DNA of 64,000 bases, taken from assembly GCF_010093065.1 (NCBI RefSeq), contig NZ_CP048113.1, positions 3,906,001 through 3,970,000 of the forward strand. The letters run 5' to 3'. Both the position numbers and the translations under genes were made by a program. Position 1 is the first letter of the stretch. Each line of letters begins with the position of its first letter. Under the pieces are notes generated by a model. It saw nothing but the letters and a program-made list of their open reading frames with translations. It was not told the DNA's origin and made no database searches. The stretch comes from Chitinophaga agri. GTDB lineage: Bacteria; Bacteroidota; Bacteroidia; Chitinophagales; Chitinophagaceae. This document shows, piece by piece, positions 36,429-45,280 of this stretch.

Positions 36429-38198
36429 ATGCTAAAGAAAAACTACGCCCTGTTGCTGGCCATCACCGTGTTCTCAGCCGCCTGTTCCGGTCCGGACAAA
36501 CACACTGCCGGCTCCTCCGGTACAACGGATTCACTCCATCAGCTTGTCCAGCATTACTATGACGAAAAAATGGAACTATTCCCCATGGAAGCTACCATGA
36601 ATGGCGAACACCAGTTTGACGGTCTGCTACAGATCGACATCAGCGAAAGTTTCCGTTCCAGACTAGACAGCTTCTATACACGTTATCAGGCTGCCCTCCA
36701 GGGCCTTGATACTGCTGCTCTTAATGAAAATGATCTGATCAGTTACGCAATGCTGCAAAGAGAGGTGACGACCGGCAGGGAAGGTCTCCGGTTTCCAGAC
36801 AACCTGATGCCTATCCAACAGTTCTGGGGACTGACACTCACACTGCCGCAATTCGGTTCTGGTACAAGCGCACAGCCGTTTAAGAACAAAGCAGATTATG
36901 AAAAGTTCATTCAACGTATGAAAAGCTTTGCAGCCTGGAGTGATACTGCTATTGCAAACATGCGTCGCGGTATGTCTCTTGGATATGTATTACCTAAAGC
37001 ACTAGCTGTAAAAGTAGTACCACAACTGGCCGACCTGTCAAAGAAAGATACCAGCAACGTATTCTATACACCACTACGTATGCTTCCTGCCGATCTGGAC
37101 ACAGCTGCACAACGCTCACTTCGTACTGCCTACACTGCCGCGATAGAAGAATATGTGCTGCCCGCATATGCAAAACTGCATACATTCTTTGTAAAGGAAT
37201 ATATTCCCAGGGCACGTACCTCCAGCGGGATCGATGCACTTCCCAATGGAAAGGAAATGTATCAGTATCTCATCCGGTACTGGACAACTACCGACCTGGC
37301 GCCCGACGAGATATTTGCTACTGGTGAAAGCGAGGTGGCCCGTATCCGGAGAGAAATGGACTCCGTGAAGAACAGTACCGGTTTTACGGGTGATCTGCCT
37401 GCTTTCTTCAACTTCATCCGGACTGATAAACAATTTAAAATATTCACGATGCCTTCGCAGGTACTGGACTCATTCAGGAGCATCGAACAGAAGATCATGC
37501 CAGGTGTAAGACAACTCTATGGACATCTGCCAAAAACCAAATTTGAGATCCGTCAGACGGAAGCATTCCGTGCGGCTTCTGCCAGTGCGGAATATATGCC
37601 CGGAGCAGCAGATGGTAGTCGTCCTGGCGTGTTCTATGTACCTATACTCGACGCCAAGGCGTTCAATTACACCGGTATGGAATGCCTTTTCCTGCATGAA
37701 GCCATTCCCGGACACCATTTCCAGACGTCCATCCAGCAGGAAAATGACTCCCTGCCGAAATTCCGCCGCTTTACCTGGATCGGTTCCTATGGAGAAGGGT
37801 ATGCGCTCTATTGCGAAGGACTGGGTCGGGAACTGGGACTTTATACGAATCCCTACAGCTACTTCGGTCACCTGTCCGACGAGATACACCGCGCTATCCG
37901 CCTTGTAGTGGATGTAGGCTTACACGCAAAAGGCTGGACACGTGAGCAGGCTATCAAATACATGATGGACAATGAGCCTTTAAGCGAGCAGGAGGCCGTA
38001 GCGGAAATAGAACGCTATATGGCCATACCGGGCCAGGCATTGTCCTACAAGATCGGCGAACTGAAGATCAGGGAACTGAGGGGGAAATACAGCCAAACTA
38101 CTGGTTTCAGTATTAAAGATTTCCATGATGAATTGTTAAAAGATGGCTGCGTACCGCTGAGTGTACTGGCAGAAAAAATGGCCAGAAGGTTCAAATAA
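36429..38198 (+). CDS. DUF885-family lipoprotein, putative metallopeptidase-like
   Basis: The 589-residue protein has a lipoprotein signal (VFSAACSG, Cys19) and matches the DUF885 layout throughout: an N-terminal helical region from about residue 35 (LVQHYYDEKMELFPMEATMNG, core YYDEKMELFPMEAT) and a C-terminal half with CLFLHEAIPGHHFQTSIQQE. HEAIPGHH resembles the HExxH zinc motif with an altered spacing, and SYGEGYALYCEGLGRELG downstream supplies a Glu that could be a third ligand. The family is widespread and is often described as membrane-associated peptidase-like, but enzymatic activity is not shown here. It is monocistronic. Confidence 0.9.
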   Translation: MLKKNYALLLAITVFSAACSGPDKHTAGSSGTTDSLHQLVQHYYDEKMELFPMEATMNGEHQFDGLLQIDISESFRSRLDSFYTRYQAALQGLDTAALNENDLISYAMLQREVTTGREGLRFPDNLMPIQQFWGLTLTLPQFGSGTSAQPFKNKADYEKFIQRMKSFAAWSDTAIANMRRGMSLGYVLPKALAVKVVPQLADLSKKDTSNVFYTPLRMLPADLDTAAQRSLRTAYTAAIEEYVLPAYAKLHTFFVKEYIPRARTSSGIDALPNGKEMYQYLIRYWTTTDLAPDEIFATGESEVARIRREMDSVKNSTGFTGDLPAFFNFIRTDKQFKIFTMPSQVLDSFRSIEQKIMPGVRQLYGHLPKTKFEIRQTEAFRAASASAEYMPGAADGSRPGVFYVPILDAKAFNYTGMECLFLHEAIPGHHFQTSIQQENDSLPKFRRFTWIGSYGEGYALYCEGLGRELGLYTNPYSYFGHLSDEIHRAIRLVVDVGLHAKGWTREQAIKYMMDNEPLSEQEAVAEIERYMAIPGQALSYKIGELKIRELRGKYSQTTGFSIKDFHDELLKDGCVPLSVLAEKMARRFK

Positions 38199-38602
38199 CA
38201 GCGTAGTCTATATAGCATAGTCGATAGGGAATAGCCACTAACTCATTGCATTTTTTTAAACTATGAGTATTTTGGTATTTATTGCCTGTGGACTATTCAT
38301 TTATATACTTGTCTGAATCAGTTGTTAATGAAAAATATACATCCCGCTTTGGGAAAAGATACTTAAATTTATAGTGGGAATACTTTGTTTGAATCAGGGA
38401 AACCTTAAAGGGGTTAAGTTGGTTACTAACTAGCTATATACTACTAACACAACATATCCGGAACAGACCTGCATGTCTGGCAAAAGCTGGAGTAAGAAGA
38501 CAACTCAACAAACCTTTTACCATTAATTGTTGTTTCTTTTTTTCGATTGAGCTTTTATATTTTCCACTCAACGATTTTTTAAACTTTTAAGCTGCCAGTA
38601 TT
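38199..38602. other. 404-bp gap between DUF885 and MmcQ/YjbR genes
   Basis: No supported gene. A 17-codon hydrophobic frame at 38263-38316 (MSILVFIACGLFIYILV) is too short to accept on its own. No terminator of quality is visible, and the AT-rich end probably contains the promoter of the next gene. Confidence 0.5.
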
Positions 38603-38953
38603 ATGTTTGACATGACCCTTAATTACTGTCTCGCATTTCCTGCTGTAACACAGGAAGAGAAATGGGACGAAGACCTGCGGTTCTCTGTGGGAGAAAAGCT
38701 CTTTTGCATGATCAGCAAATCAGCACCGCACCAGGTTTCCTTAAAATGCCGGCTGGAGGACTTTCATCGCCTTATTTCACAGCCCGATATCGTGCCTGCT
38801 CCTTACCTGGCGCGTTATCACTGGGTACAGATCAAGTCACTTGATACACTTCCAGTGCCGGTTTTACAATCATTATTACAAAATGCGTATGACCTGGTAG
38901 TAAGTACATTACCACCTGAAGAACGAACGCAAATACTCAAAGAAAGAGTATAA
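38603..38953 (+). CDS. MmcQ/YjbR-family protein
   Basis: The 116-residue protein matches the MmcQ/YjbR fold: LNYCLAFPAVTQEEKWDEDL, FSVGEKLFCMISKS, VSLKCRLEDFHRLIS and the WVQIKSLDTLPVPVLQSLL end helix. These proteins resemble CyaY-like DNA-binding or regulatory proteins and often stand alone; their biological role is unknown. It is followed by a strong terminator at 39038-39070. The start at 38603 fits the N-terminal helix of the family. Confidence 0.9.
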   Translation: MFDMTLNYCLAFPAVTQEEKWDEDLRFSVGEKLFCMISKSAPHQVSLKCRLEDFHRLISQPDIVPAPYLARYHWVQIKSLDTLPVPVLQSLLQNAYDLVVSTLPPEERTQILKERV

Positions 38954-39037
38954 GACATCAGAAGATGTATCGGTGCTGTTAACAGACATGACGTTTTACA
39001 TAAAGCGCCTGGCAGCGCCTAAGAATCCATATAACAC

Positions 39038-39070
39038 AAAAGAGGCTACAGTTATGCTGTGGCCTCTTTT
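39038..39070 (+). terminator. Terminator of the MmcQ/YjbR gene
   Basis: A 14-bp stem with one T-G pair (39038-39051 and 39057-39070) and a 5-nt loop lies 84 bp after the stop. Its outer ends are runs of A and T. Confidence 0.8.
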
Positions 39071-39211
39071 GCGTTTATATGTAAAGAAATATGGTGGTAT
39101 TCATTAACTGCGTTTCGGTCATTACGTACAATCAGGTGAACAACGTTCTTCACAGCTGTTCATCGTTGCGCAACCATCCATGCTGTTAGAGGAGATAGTC
39201 ATGTATACATT

Positions 39212-39252
39212 AAAAGCGGTCGCCCTGAAACAATTTCAGGGCGATCGCTTTT
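39212..39252 (-). terminator. Terminator of the TSUP transporter gene
   Basis: A 19-bp stem with one G-T pair (39212-39230 and 39234-39252) and a 3-nt loop is the longest simple terminator in the window. It lies 38 bp after the minus-strand stop and ends in a T-rich tract. Confidence 0.85.
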
Positions 39253-39290
39253 TCACATGACAATCTTTTCAACCAGATTATAAGTATGTT

Positions 39291-40082
39291 CTACTTCATC
39301 AACGTATAGATAATATCATATACACCGAACAGGATCAACGTGCAGGCAAACAGTTTCTCCAGCAAAGGTGATTTCATCTTTACGGCTGTTTTTGCCCCCA
39401 GGTAAGAAGATGGGATCGCGGTCAGTGATAATAATAATGCAATGTTCCAGTCAATATGTCCCAGCCACCAGTGTGCAATGGCACCTGGTAATGCCAACAG
39501 GGCTGACAGTAAAATAGAACAGGCCAGTGCCTGCTTAATAGGCATGTGCAGTCGCTTGATAAAAAAAGAACTGAACAATACACCACCCGCATTCGCCAGT
39601 AAACCAGCTAACAGACCGATACCCATTGATGCGAATACGATCATCTTATAATGACTCGCCGTGATCTCTTCTGTCGCAGGCGTTTCATCGACAGTTTTCT
39701 TTCTTAGAAAAGAGATCAGCAAAGAGCTCCCGATAGATACGATAAATACGGCGGTCATGATCATCAGTGTTTTACCCGGCAGGAACTTACTTAGCCATGC
39801 ACCCACCAGTGTCGCAGGAATACCGAATAAAGCACCCAGGATAATCACCTTACGATTGAATAACTTCTGACGGCTATACACCGTCGTGGCAGAAATAGTA
39901 CTGGTAATAGCTGCAGGCAATGGCGATGCCAGCGCATAAAACGGATTGACGCCCGCAAATATCTGCAGCGCAGGTGTACTGACTGCGCTACCTCCTTTGC
40001 CCAGTAAACCGGACAGGTAGCCCACGATAAGGCCAATGATTAAAACGACCATGTAATCGGTCTGTTGTAATAATGTGAACAT
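39291..40082 (-). CDS. TSUP (TauE/SafE) family membrane transporter
   Basis: The 263-residue protein has about eight membrane helices in the two-repeat TauE/SafE plan. Each half carries the family glycine-rich motif: LIVGYLSGLLGKGGSAVSTP near residue 20 and MGIGLLAGLLANAGGVLFSS near residue 153. Members export or import sulfite, sulfoacetate or related organosulfur compounds, but most bacterial copies have unknown substrate. No sulfur gene is nearby. It is monocistronic. Confidence 0.9.
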   Translation of the reverse strand: MFTLLQQTDYMVVLIIGLIVGYLSGLLGKGGSAVSTPALQIFAGVNPFYALASPLPAAITSTISATTVYSRQKLFNRKVIILGALFGIPATLVGAWLSKFLPGKTLMIMTAVFIVSIGSSLLISFLRKKTVDETPATEEITASHYKMIVFASMGIGLLAGLLANAGGVLFSSFFIKRLHMPIKQALACSILLSALLALPGAIAHWWLGHIDWNIALLLSLTAIPSSYLGAKTAVKMKSPLLEKLFACTLILFGVYDIIYTLMK

Positions 40083-40391
40083 AGACTTCCTTCAGCAAAC
40101 AGGCCTGGTGTTAAGGCTAAGCCGGCTTAAATAAAATGATGGTTGGTATATAGTGAATTACAGGTATCCTTGTCTTTGTTACATCGATGCTAATAGAAGG
40201 ACACCCCAAAAGTACAGTGCTGTAGCGGGTCTAACAAAATTAGGACCCCCATGGGGTCATTACTAAAAGTTATTGGGGATAACTATAGGTAATAATTTTG
40301 ACAGTAGCGGCTTAGACCTGCCTATAACCTATAAAGCCTACTAAATCTATGATTTGAATAAAATCACTATAAATAGCCAAAACAGCGCTTT
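40083..40391. other. 309-bp gap
   Basis: No gene. A short palindrome GACCCC-cat-GGGGTC lies at 40244-40258 in an otherwise AT-rich stretch; its function is unknown. Confidence 0.4.
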
Positions 40392-41132
40392 TTACCACTG
40401 ATAGACCATTCCGGCACCTCCCGGAGCCACGGTTAGCTGAAGCTGCTCAAAGCGGCTAAACAACCCTTTGCCCTGGTGATGATGGAGTGTGAAGTTAATT
40501 CCGTCAAATAACAGCAGAAATGCCCCCTGCATGATCAGGGAATTACCATACCCTTTCCAGCGGTCATGCCCTGTTCCCATCAATTTCGTTTTACCATGTT
40601 CGCGCATGAATAATCCACCTGCCATATACGCCAGGTCGAGCGCACCATTTACCAGGAAGATCTTCTCGATCTTATGCTGCTCATTCACACTACCCTGCCA
40701 GTTATATTTTCCCGGGTCCAGCCGCCGGTTGCCCAAATAGCTGGCGGCCGCAATTCCCATGTTCACTACGCCCCACACTGCATTCATCCGATGAAAGTAC
40801 TTTGCTTCGCCACCTGCAGTACTGTTGCCGATCAGTCCCGTAGCCAGATTGGCCACACCCCAGCCGCCCAGTACCAGCATCGCCGTTTTAGTGCTGTTGA
40901 TACGCTTTTGATTATACGAATACAGGTAAGTCGTATCCTGCGCACTGGCCGTAACGGTCAGCAACAGTAATATCATCACCAGCAGATGCCTTACAGCACA
41001 GGCACCCAATAAACGTGAATCCTGACTAACGGCTTTAAGCATAGCGGCTTTCCGGAAGATTGTAATCATACTAACCATCATGGTGATTATCGTTTTTACT
41101 GTTAAAAAATAAGTCTGCATTTTATCATGCAC
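40392..41132 (-). CDS. Unknown membrane protein
   Basis: The 246-residue frame has a signal-like hydrophobic segment HLLVMILLLLTVTASAQ, then several membrane helices (TKTAMLVLGGWGVANLATGL, AVWGVVNMGIAAASYLG and NSLIMQGAFLLLFDGINF). The true start is probably the Met at 41042, since the first 30 residues are not typical of a signal peptide. Between helices lies a conserved-looking segment VNEQHKIEKIFLVNGALDL. I recognise the pattern from uncharacterised Bacteroidota proteins but cannot give a function. It is not part of the ebo cluster, which ends in its own terminator just upstream. Confidence 0.75.
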   Translation of the reverse strand: MHDKMQTYFLTVKTIITMMVSMITIFRKAAMLKAVSQDSRLLGACAVRHLLVMILLLLTVTASAQDTTYLYSYNQKRINSTKTAMLVLGGWGVANLATGLIGNSTAGGEAKYFHRMNAVWGVVNMGIAAASYLGNRRLDPGKYNWQGSVNEQHKIEKIFLVNGALDLAYMAGGLFMREHGKTKLMGTGHDRWKGYGNSLIMQGAFLLLFDGINFTLHHHQGKGLFSRFEQLQLTVAPGGAGMVYQW

Positions 41133-41340
41133 TCCAGGTAAACAAGTAAGTCCCCTTCACGGTTCGAAGGCAGTCACAGGATATTCACCTTACTGACACA
41201 ATGTTAGCAAGTTTATCACAGTTATTTTAAACGAAGTATACAGCCACAAACGTAAGTATACCTAAACGCAGACATACAGTGACCAGGTGGAGGGAAACAG
41301 GCCAGGCGCCGCCTGATATTGACCGGATACAGATAACAAA

Positions 41341-41371
41341 AAAAGGCACCCGCTATCTGCGAATGCCTTTT
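41341..41371 (-). terminator. Terminator of the ebo cluster
   Basis: AAAAGGCA (41341-41348) pairs with TGCCTTTT (41364-41371), with an additional CGC/GCG pairing inside. It lies 25 bp after the eboF stop and yields a T run on the minus strand. Confidence 0.75.
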
Positions 41372-41395
41372 GTCAATATGATTAACCTTCTTACG

Positions 41396-42766
41396 CTACT
41401 TCCCATTCAACGCATTCCAGATCACCCCATAAACGTCCGTTGCAGCCAGTTCCTGCCCCGCAGGTACCGTATTGGATATCAGAACAGGGTGGAAGGATTT
41501 ATCTTCGGAAATACGCCCGTGAGAGCCTTTTATGAGGGTAGCATCCAGCGGGATCACATTCATAAGGTAACGGAAGCCCAGTTTTTTCTTTAACAACTTA
41601 AAACCGGCTTTCAGTTTGATCAGCGGATCTGCCGGATTCATAAACATCTCTACCGGGTCATACCCCGGCTTACGGTGAATGTCTACCAGCCTTGCAAAGT
41701 CAGGTGCTCTTGCGTCATCCTGCCAGTAGTAATAGGTGAACCAGCTGTTGGCATCTGCTACCAGTATCAGCTCGCCGCTACGGCTATGGTGCATGTTATG
41801 TTTACGCTTACCTTCCCTGTCCAGCACCAGCTCGACACCCGGAGTGTTCTCCACAATGCTGCGCACTTTCTTGTACACTGACGGATCATTCACGTACACA
41901 TGCGCTATCTGGTGATCGGCTACTACAAATGCTTTGGAAGCGGCTGCATCCAGCAGTTCCGTTCCTCTTTCCACTCTCACTGCTATCAACCCTTCTTCAC
42001 GGAAGCGGCGGTTCAGGTGAATGGGGTTATTCACATTTGTGATCCCATATTCGGATAAGATGATCACCTCGGTGTGCTTCTTCTCATAAAACTCCACCAG
42101 TTGTCTACACACGGCATCGATCTCACCCAATTCCTTGCTGATGCGGGAGAAGTCCTGTCCGAACTTCTGCAGGCAATAATCCAGGTGTGGCAGGTAGATC
42201 AGTGTCAGCGTTGGATCATACTTGTTATCCGTCCAGATGGATGCATCAGCGATCCACTGGGTAGAACGGATGTTGGCGCCCGGTCCCCAGAACTGGAACA
42301 ATGGGAATGTACCCAGTTCGGCCTGCAGCTCATCACGCAGGGATGCAGGATGTGCATAGCAGTCCGGCGCCTTACGGCCATCGGATAAATACTGTGGGCG
42401 TGGCGTTACAGAATAATCGGCGGTGGAGTACATGTTATACCACCAGAACATTTTCGAGCAGGTAAAGGATGGGTCAAGGCGTTTGGCCTTATCCCAGATC
42501 TTAGGAGCTTCTACGAGTTTATTGGACTGCTTCCAGAATTTGATCTCACTATCCTGCCGGTCATACCATCCATTGCCCACAATGCCATGCTCCGCAGGCC
42601 ATTGGCCGGTTACATAGGTGCTCTGCACTGCTGTAGTCACAGCAGGCACCATCGGTTTTATGGTGGATAAATGCTTTCGCCTGATATACTCCTGCAGGAA
42701 AGGTGTATGTACACCTATCAGGGAGGAAGAGAGACCTACTACATCAATAACAACTGTTTTTTTCAT
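41396..42766 (-). CDS. eboF: EboF, alkaline-phosphatase/nucleotide-pyrophosphatase-type hydrolase of the ebo cluster
   Basis: I place the start at 42766 (MKKTVVIDVVGLSSSLIG), which opens directly with the first metal-binding strand; the upstream ATG adds 10 unlikely residues. The 456-residue protein has the alkaline phosphatase/nucleotide pyrophosphatase fold: the nucleophile region AVTTAVQSTYVTGQWPAEHG, the metal ligands in SEYGITNVNN and DHQIAHVYV, and the last GSHGRISEDKSFHP with a conserved histidine. These enzymes hydrolyse phosphodiesters or phosphoanhydrides. There is no signal peptide. It is the last ebo gene, 37 bp after eboE, and may remove a nucleotide or phosphate from the cluster's unknown intermediate. 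Confidence 0.88.
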   Translation of the reverse strand: MKKTVVIDVVGLSSSLIGVHTPFLQEYIRRKHLSTIKPMVPAVTTAVQSTYVTGQWPAEHGIVGNGWYDRQDSEIKFWKQSNKLVEAPKIWDKAKRLDPSFTCSKMFWWYNMYSTADYSVTPRPQYLSDGRKAPDCYAHPASLRDELQAELGTFPLFQFWGPGANIRSTQWIADASIWTDNKYDPTLTLIYLPHLDYCLQKFGQDFSRISKELGEIDAVCRQLVEFYEKKHTEVIILSEYGITNVNNPIHLNRRFREEGLIAVRVERGTELLDAAASKAFVVADHQIAHVYVNDPSVYKKVRSIVENTPGVELVLDREGKRKHNMHHSRSGELILVADANSWFTYYYWQDDARAPDFARLVDIHRKPGYDPVEMFMNPADPLIKLKAGFKLLKKKLGFRYLMNVIPLDATLIKGSHGRISEDKSFHPVLISNTVPAGQELAATDVYGVIWNALNGK

Positions 42767-42803
42767 GATTGTGGCGCCATTAGGATATGGGTTCAAAACT
42801 ATA

Positions 42804-44027
42804 TTACATGACAGGCAATTCCAACTGTTGTAATACCCAGCGCAGTTCTCTTGATACCGACTTATCCATCGGTACTTTCAGTTCCGCAGGCAATACATCC
42901 CAGGTATATGTTTCCACTTCCAGGTGCTGGGTAAATGGTTGTTTCCGTTGCAATTGCAATACTTTCTCTATATCTGAACGTGTAGAGGACAATACGCCGT
43001 AACTATCAATAAACACTGGTACATGGAAATGTGAACGCCACTCTTCTACTGCGGGATTCGCTGCATCTTCCAATGCCTGCGGCAGATCGGGATAATGCAG
43101 GTAACCATCTGCCTTGCGGGCAATGACCTGGTGCAGATAGGTTGGTTCGTTGAATTCCCTGAATACGTTCACTACTGCTTCACGCGCTTTCACATCTGCC
43201 GGCATTAACGCCTTCAGTGCGGCACTGATCTGCAGTTTACCTACCTTCAGTCCATGCTGCTGTAACTGTTGAAGTATATTCTCTGCGGATTCATATACCA
43301 GTGCGAAGTGACACACATCATAACACAATTGCACATGATTCCTTATAGCTGTCGCTGCTGCTGCTGCGGTCATGCCAAATTTATCCTCCAGGAACGGAAT
43401 ACCCAGTGGCAGTAAGTAATGCAGATACCAGTCCAGGAACTCCTGTGTATTCTCCATCATGCCATCCGGCTCCGGCTCAATATCCAGGTGCATGGACGGG
43501 CCACCGCTCCGGTGAATGCGTACCAGCTGTTCCACTACCTGCAGTATATGCAGTGTAGTTGTTTCCATGATCGCTGCCTTTTCTGTTTCACAACGTACAT
43601 GCCATAGCTTATAGGAAAGTGGCGCTGTTGAAATGCCTCCTTCCATACCTTCCGGCAGTAACGACGCCAGCAAACGGAATAAACGGATCGTATAGAATAC
43701 ACGGTCTGACGTAGTCCAGTCAGGCGTGTGCACATGATCTTTTACTACAGTATGATGGAAGCCTCCGTAAGGGAAGCCATTCATGGTAAACACATAACAA
43801 TCCTGTGCTTTCAGCCAGGATTTGAACTCGTCCAGTGCCCCTTCCTTACTCAGCTCCAGACTGGCTGTATTAGACAACCGTAAGCCAATTCCGAAAGGTT
43901 TATCAGGAGACACTTCCTGCTTTACGGCAGGCACATACTGTTGCAGCTGTGCGAAATGTGCACTCCAGTTCTCACCCGGATGGATGTTCGTACAATAGGT
44001 TATATGAGAATGATCAGATAGTTGCAT
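42804..44027 (-). CDS. eboE: EboE, xylose-isomerase-like TIM-barrel protein of the ebo cluster
   Basis: The 407-residue protein begins ITYCTNIHPGENWSAHFAQL and follows the EboE pattern: VFTMNGFPYGGFHHTVVKDH, HLDIEPEPDGMMENT, CYDVCHFALVYE and TYTWDVLPAELK. The Glu, His and Asp residues in those segments are where sugar-phosphate isomerase/epimerase TIM barrels bind metal. No signal peptide is seen. The reading frame overlaps the end of eboD by 14 bp, so the genes are translationally coupled. Its reaction is unknown; an isomerisation or epimerisation of a sugar or cyclitol is the best guess. Confidence 0.9.
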   Translation of the reverse strand: MQLSDHSHITYCTNIHPGENWSAHFAQLQQYVPAVKQEVSPDKPFGIGLRLSNTASLELSKEGALDEFKSWLKAQDCYVFTMNGFPYGGFHHTVVKDHVHTPDWTTSDRVFYTIRLFRLLASLLPEGMEGGISTAPLSYKLWHVRCETEKAAIMETTTLHILQVVEQLVRIHRSGGPSMHLDIEPEPDGMMENTQEFLDWYLHYLLPLGIPFLEDKFGMTAAAAATAIRNHVQLCYDVCHFALVYESAENILQQLQQHGLKVGKLQISAALKALMPADVKAREAVVNVFREFNEPTYLHQVIARKADGYLHYPDLPQALEDAANPAVEEWRSHFHVPVFIDSYGVLSSTRSDIEKVLQLQRKQPFTQHLEVETYTWDVLPAELKVPMDKSVSRELRWVLQQLELPVM

Positions 44028-45177
44028 AATTCGCTTTTATATGCTGTACAGCTTCGTTCAGTAACATTTCGTCTATCACGTGTACTTCTGCACCTACACC
44101 GATCGCTTTCAGGAGACAGATAGTCAGGCGGCCTCCCAGGTGCTCACGGAACTCCTGTAGGCCTTTAATAACTGGTGATGGTGTACCCTCTTTCATTTCC
44201 AGCAACTCGTGATATACGGGCAACTGCAACTTCACCAGCAGGTCAACGATCCTTTGCGCAGCGGCAGTATCGATCCATCCTAACAGGGAGGAGTATACGC
44301 TATCTACGGCAATACCTATTGACACCGCTTCACCATGACGTAATGCAAAGTCGGTCAGTTGTTCGAGTTTATGGGCACTCCAGTGACCGAAATCAAGCGG
44401 ACGTGAAGAACCGCTTTCAAACGGATCGCCGCTACTACCGATATGCGCCATATGCAGTGCCGCACACCTGTATACCAGTTCCTCCATTACGGCCAGGTCG
44501 TTACCAACCAGTGCTGCTGCATTTGCCTCCAGCCATTCGAAGAAAGAAGCATCTTTTATCAACGCTACTTTCACTGCTTCTGATATACCGGAGCGCCAGT
44601 CTTTTGCAGGCAGGGTCGTCAGGAACTGTGCATCATTAAACACAGCTGCGGGCGGCGCAAAGGTGCCAAGGAAGTTCTTCTTTCCTCTGTAATTGATACC
44701 ATTCTTCACGCCTACTCCTGAATCATTCTGTGATAATACAGTGGTTGGTATACGGATATGACGTACCCCTCTGTGAGACACGGCTGCCACCATTCCTACC
44801 AGGTCCAGCACGGCACCACCGCCGATCGCTACAATAAAGGAATGACGGTCTATGCCCTGACTGTCTACCAGATCTATCAAACGATAAAAAAGGTCCTGGT
44901 CATTTTTGCAGGCCTCACCACCCGGCACAAGCACCACCTCACCTGCGAGTTTGAATCCTTCTATCTGCTGTAAGTATGTTGAAATTTCTGTTGCCAGCGC
45001 CGGATGCGCTTTCGCTACGCCGTCATCTACTATAAAGAGTAACTTCTTGGTAAGTCCGGACGTGATCTGAGAAGTCAGGTAGTTTTTGAACTCCGTGTTG
45101 GTTGGATTAAAAAGGTAACGGGTAAAAAAAACCTTAAAAGAATAATCTACACTAAAAGTCTGTTGAATACAATCCAT
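44014..45177 (-). CDS. eboD: EboD, 3-dehydroquinate-synthase-like cyclase of the ebo cluster
   Basis: The start is placed at 45177 (MDCIQQTFSVDYSF); an upstream ATG at 45234 would add 19 residues. The 387-residue protein belongs to the sugar-phosphate cyclase superfamily: NAD-binding VAIGGGAVLDLVGMVA (about 117-132), RIPTTVLSQNDSGVGVKNGI, KNFLGTFAPPAAVFND and SGISEAVKVALIKDASFF. It differs from housekeeping AroB in spacing and context, so it more likely makes a cyclitol such as a dehydroquinate- or valiolone-type product than shikimate. It is the fourth gene of the cluster and overlaps eboE by 14 bp. Confidence 0.92.
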   Translation of the reverse strand: MDCIQQTFSVDYSFKVFFTRYLFNPTNTEFKNYLTSQITSGLTKKLLFIVDDGVAKAHPALATEISTYLQQIEGFKLAGEVVLVPGGEACKNDQDLFYRLIDLVDSQGIDRHSFIVAIGGGAVLDLVGMVAAVSHRGVRHIRIPTTVLSQNDSGVGVKNGINYRGKKNFLGTFAPPAAVFNDAQFLTTLPAKDWRSGISEAVKVALIKDASFFEWLEANAAALVGNDLAVMEELVYRCAALHMAHIGSSGDPFESGSSRPLDFGHWSAHKLEQLTDFALRHGEAVSIGIAVDSVYSSLLGWIDTAAAQRIVDLLVKLQLPVYHELLEMKEGTPSPVIKGLQEFREHLGGRLTICLLKAIGVGAEVHVIDEMLLNEAVQHIKANYATI

Positions 45178-45243
45178 GGATAATCGCTCTGGTGTTTCGT
45201 TTAATGAATCGTCTAAGCGGCCGTTAAAGTACAAATTTAATTG

Positions 45244-45275
45244 CTATTGACGAATTGCGAGTGACGAGCGGGAAG
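45244..45275. repeat. Degenerate AATTACGAATT-type repeat inside the ebo cluster
   Basis: Between eboD and eboC, tattgacgaattgcgagtga resembles the core at 20801-20820 (gaatgacgaattacgaatga). It sits in the otherwise compact operon and adds about 100 bp of spacing. Confidence 0.4.
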
Positions 45276-45280
45276 AAGGA

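Larger units (their letters stand above)
38954..39290. other. 337-bp gap with two facing terminators
   Basis: Holds the terminators at 39038-39070 and 39212-39252 and about 140 bp between them without a gene. Confidence 0.7.

Noticed and set aside
38263..38316. 17-codon hydrophobic frame (MSILVFIACGLFIYILV)
   Set aside because: Too short, with no terminator or neighbour to support it; resemblance to KdpF-type peptides is not backed by kdp genes.
40244..40258. Short palindrome GACCCC-cat-GGGGTC
   Set aside because: Six-base arms are expected by chance and it is not near a start or stop.
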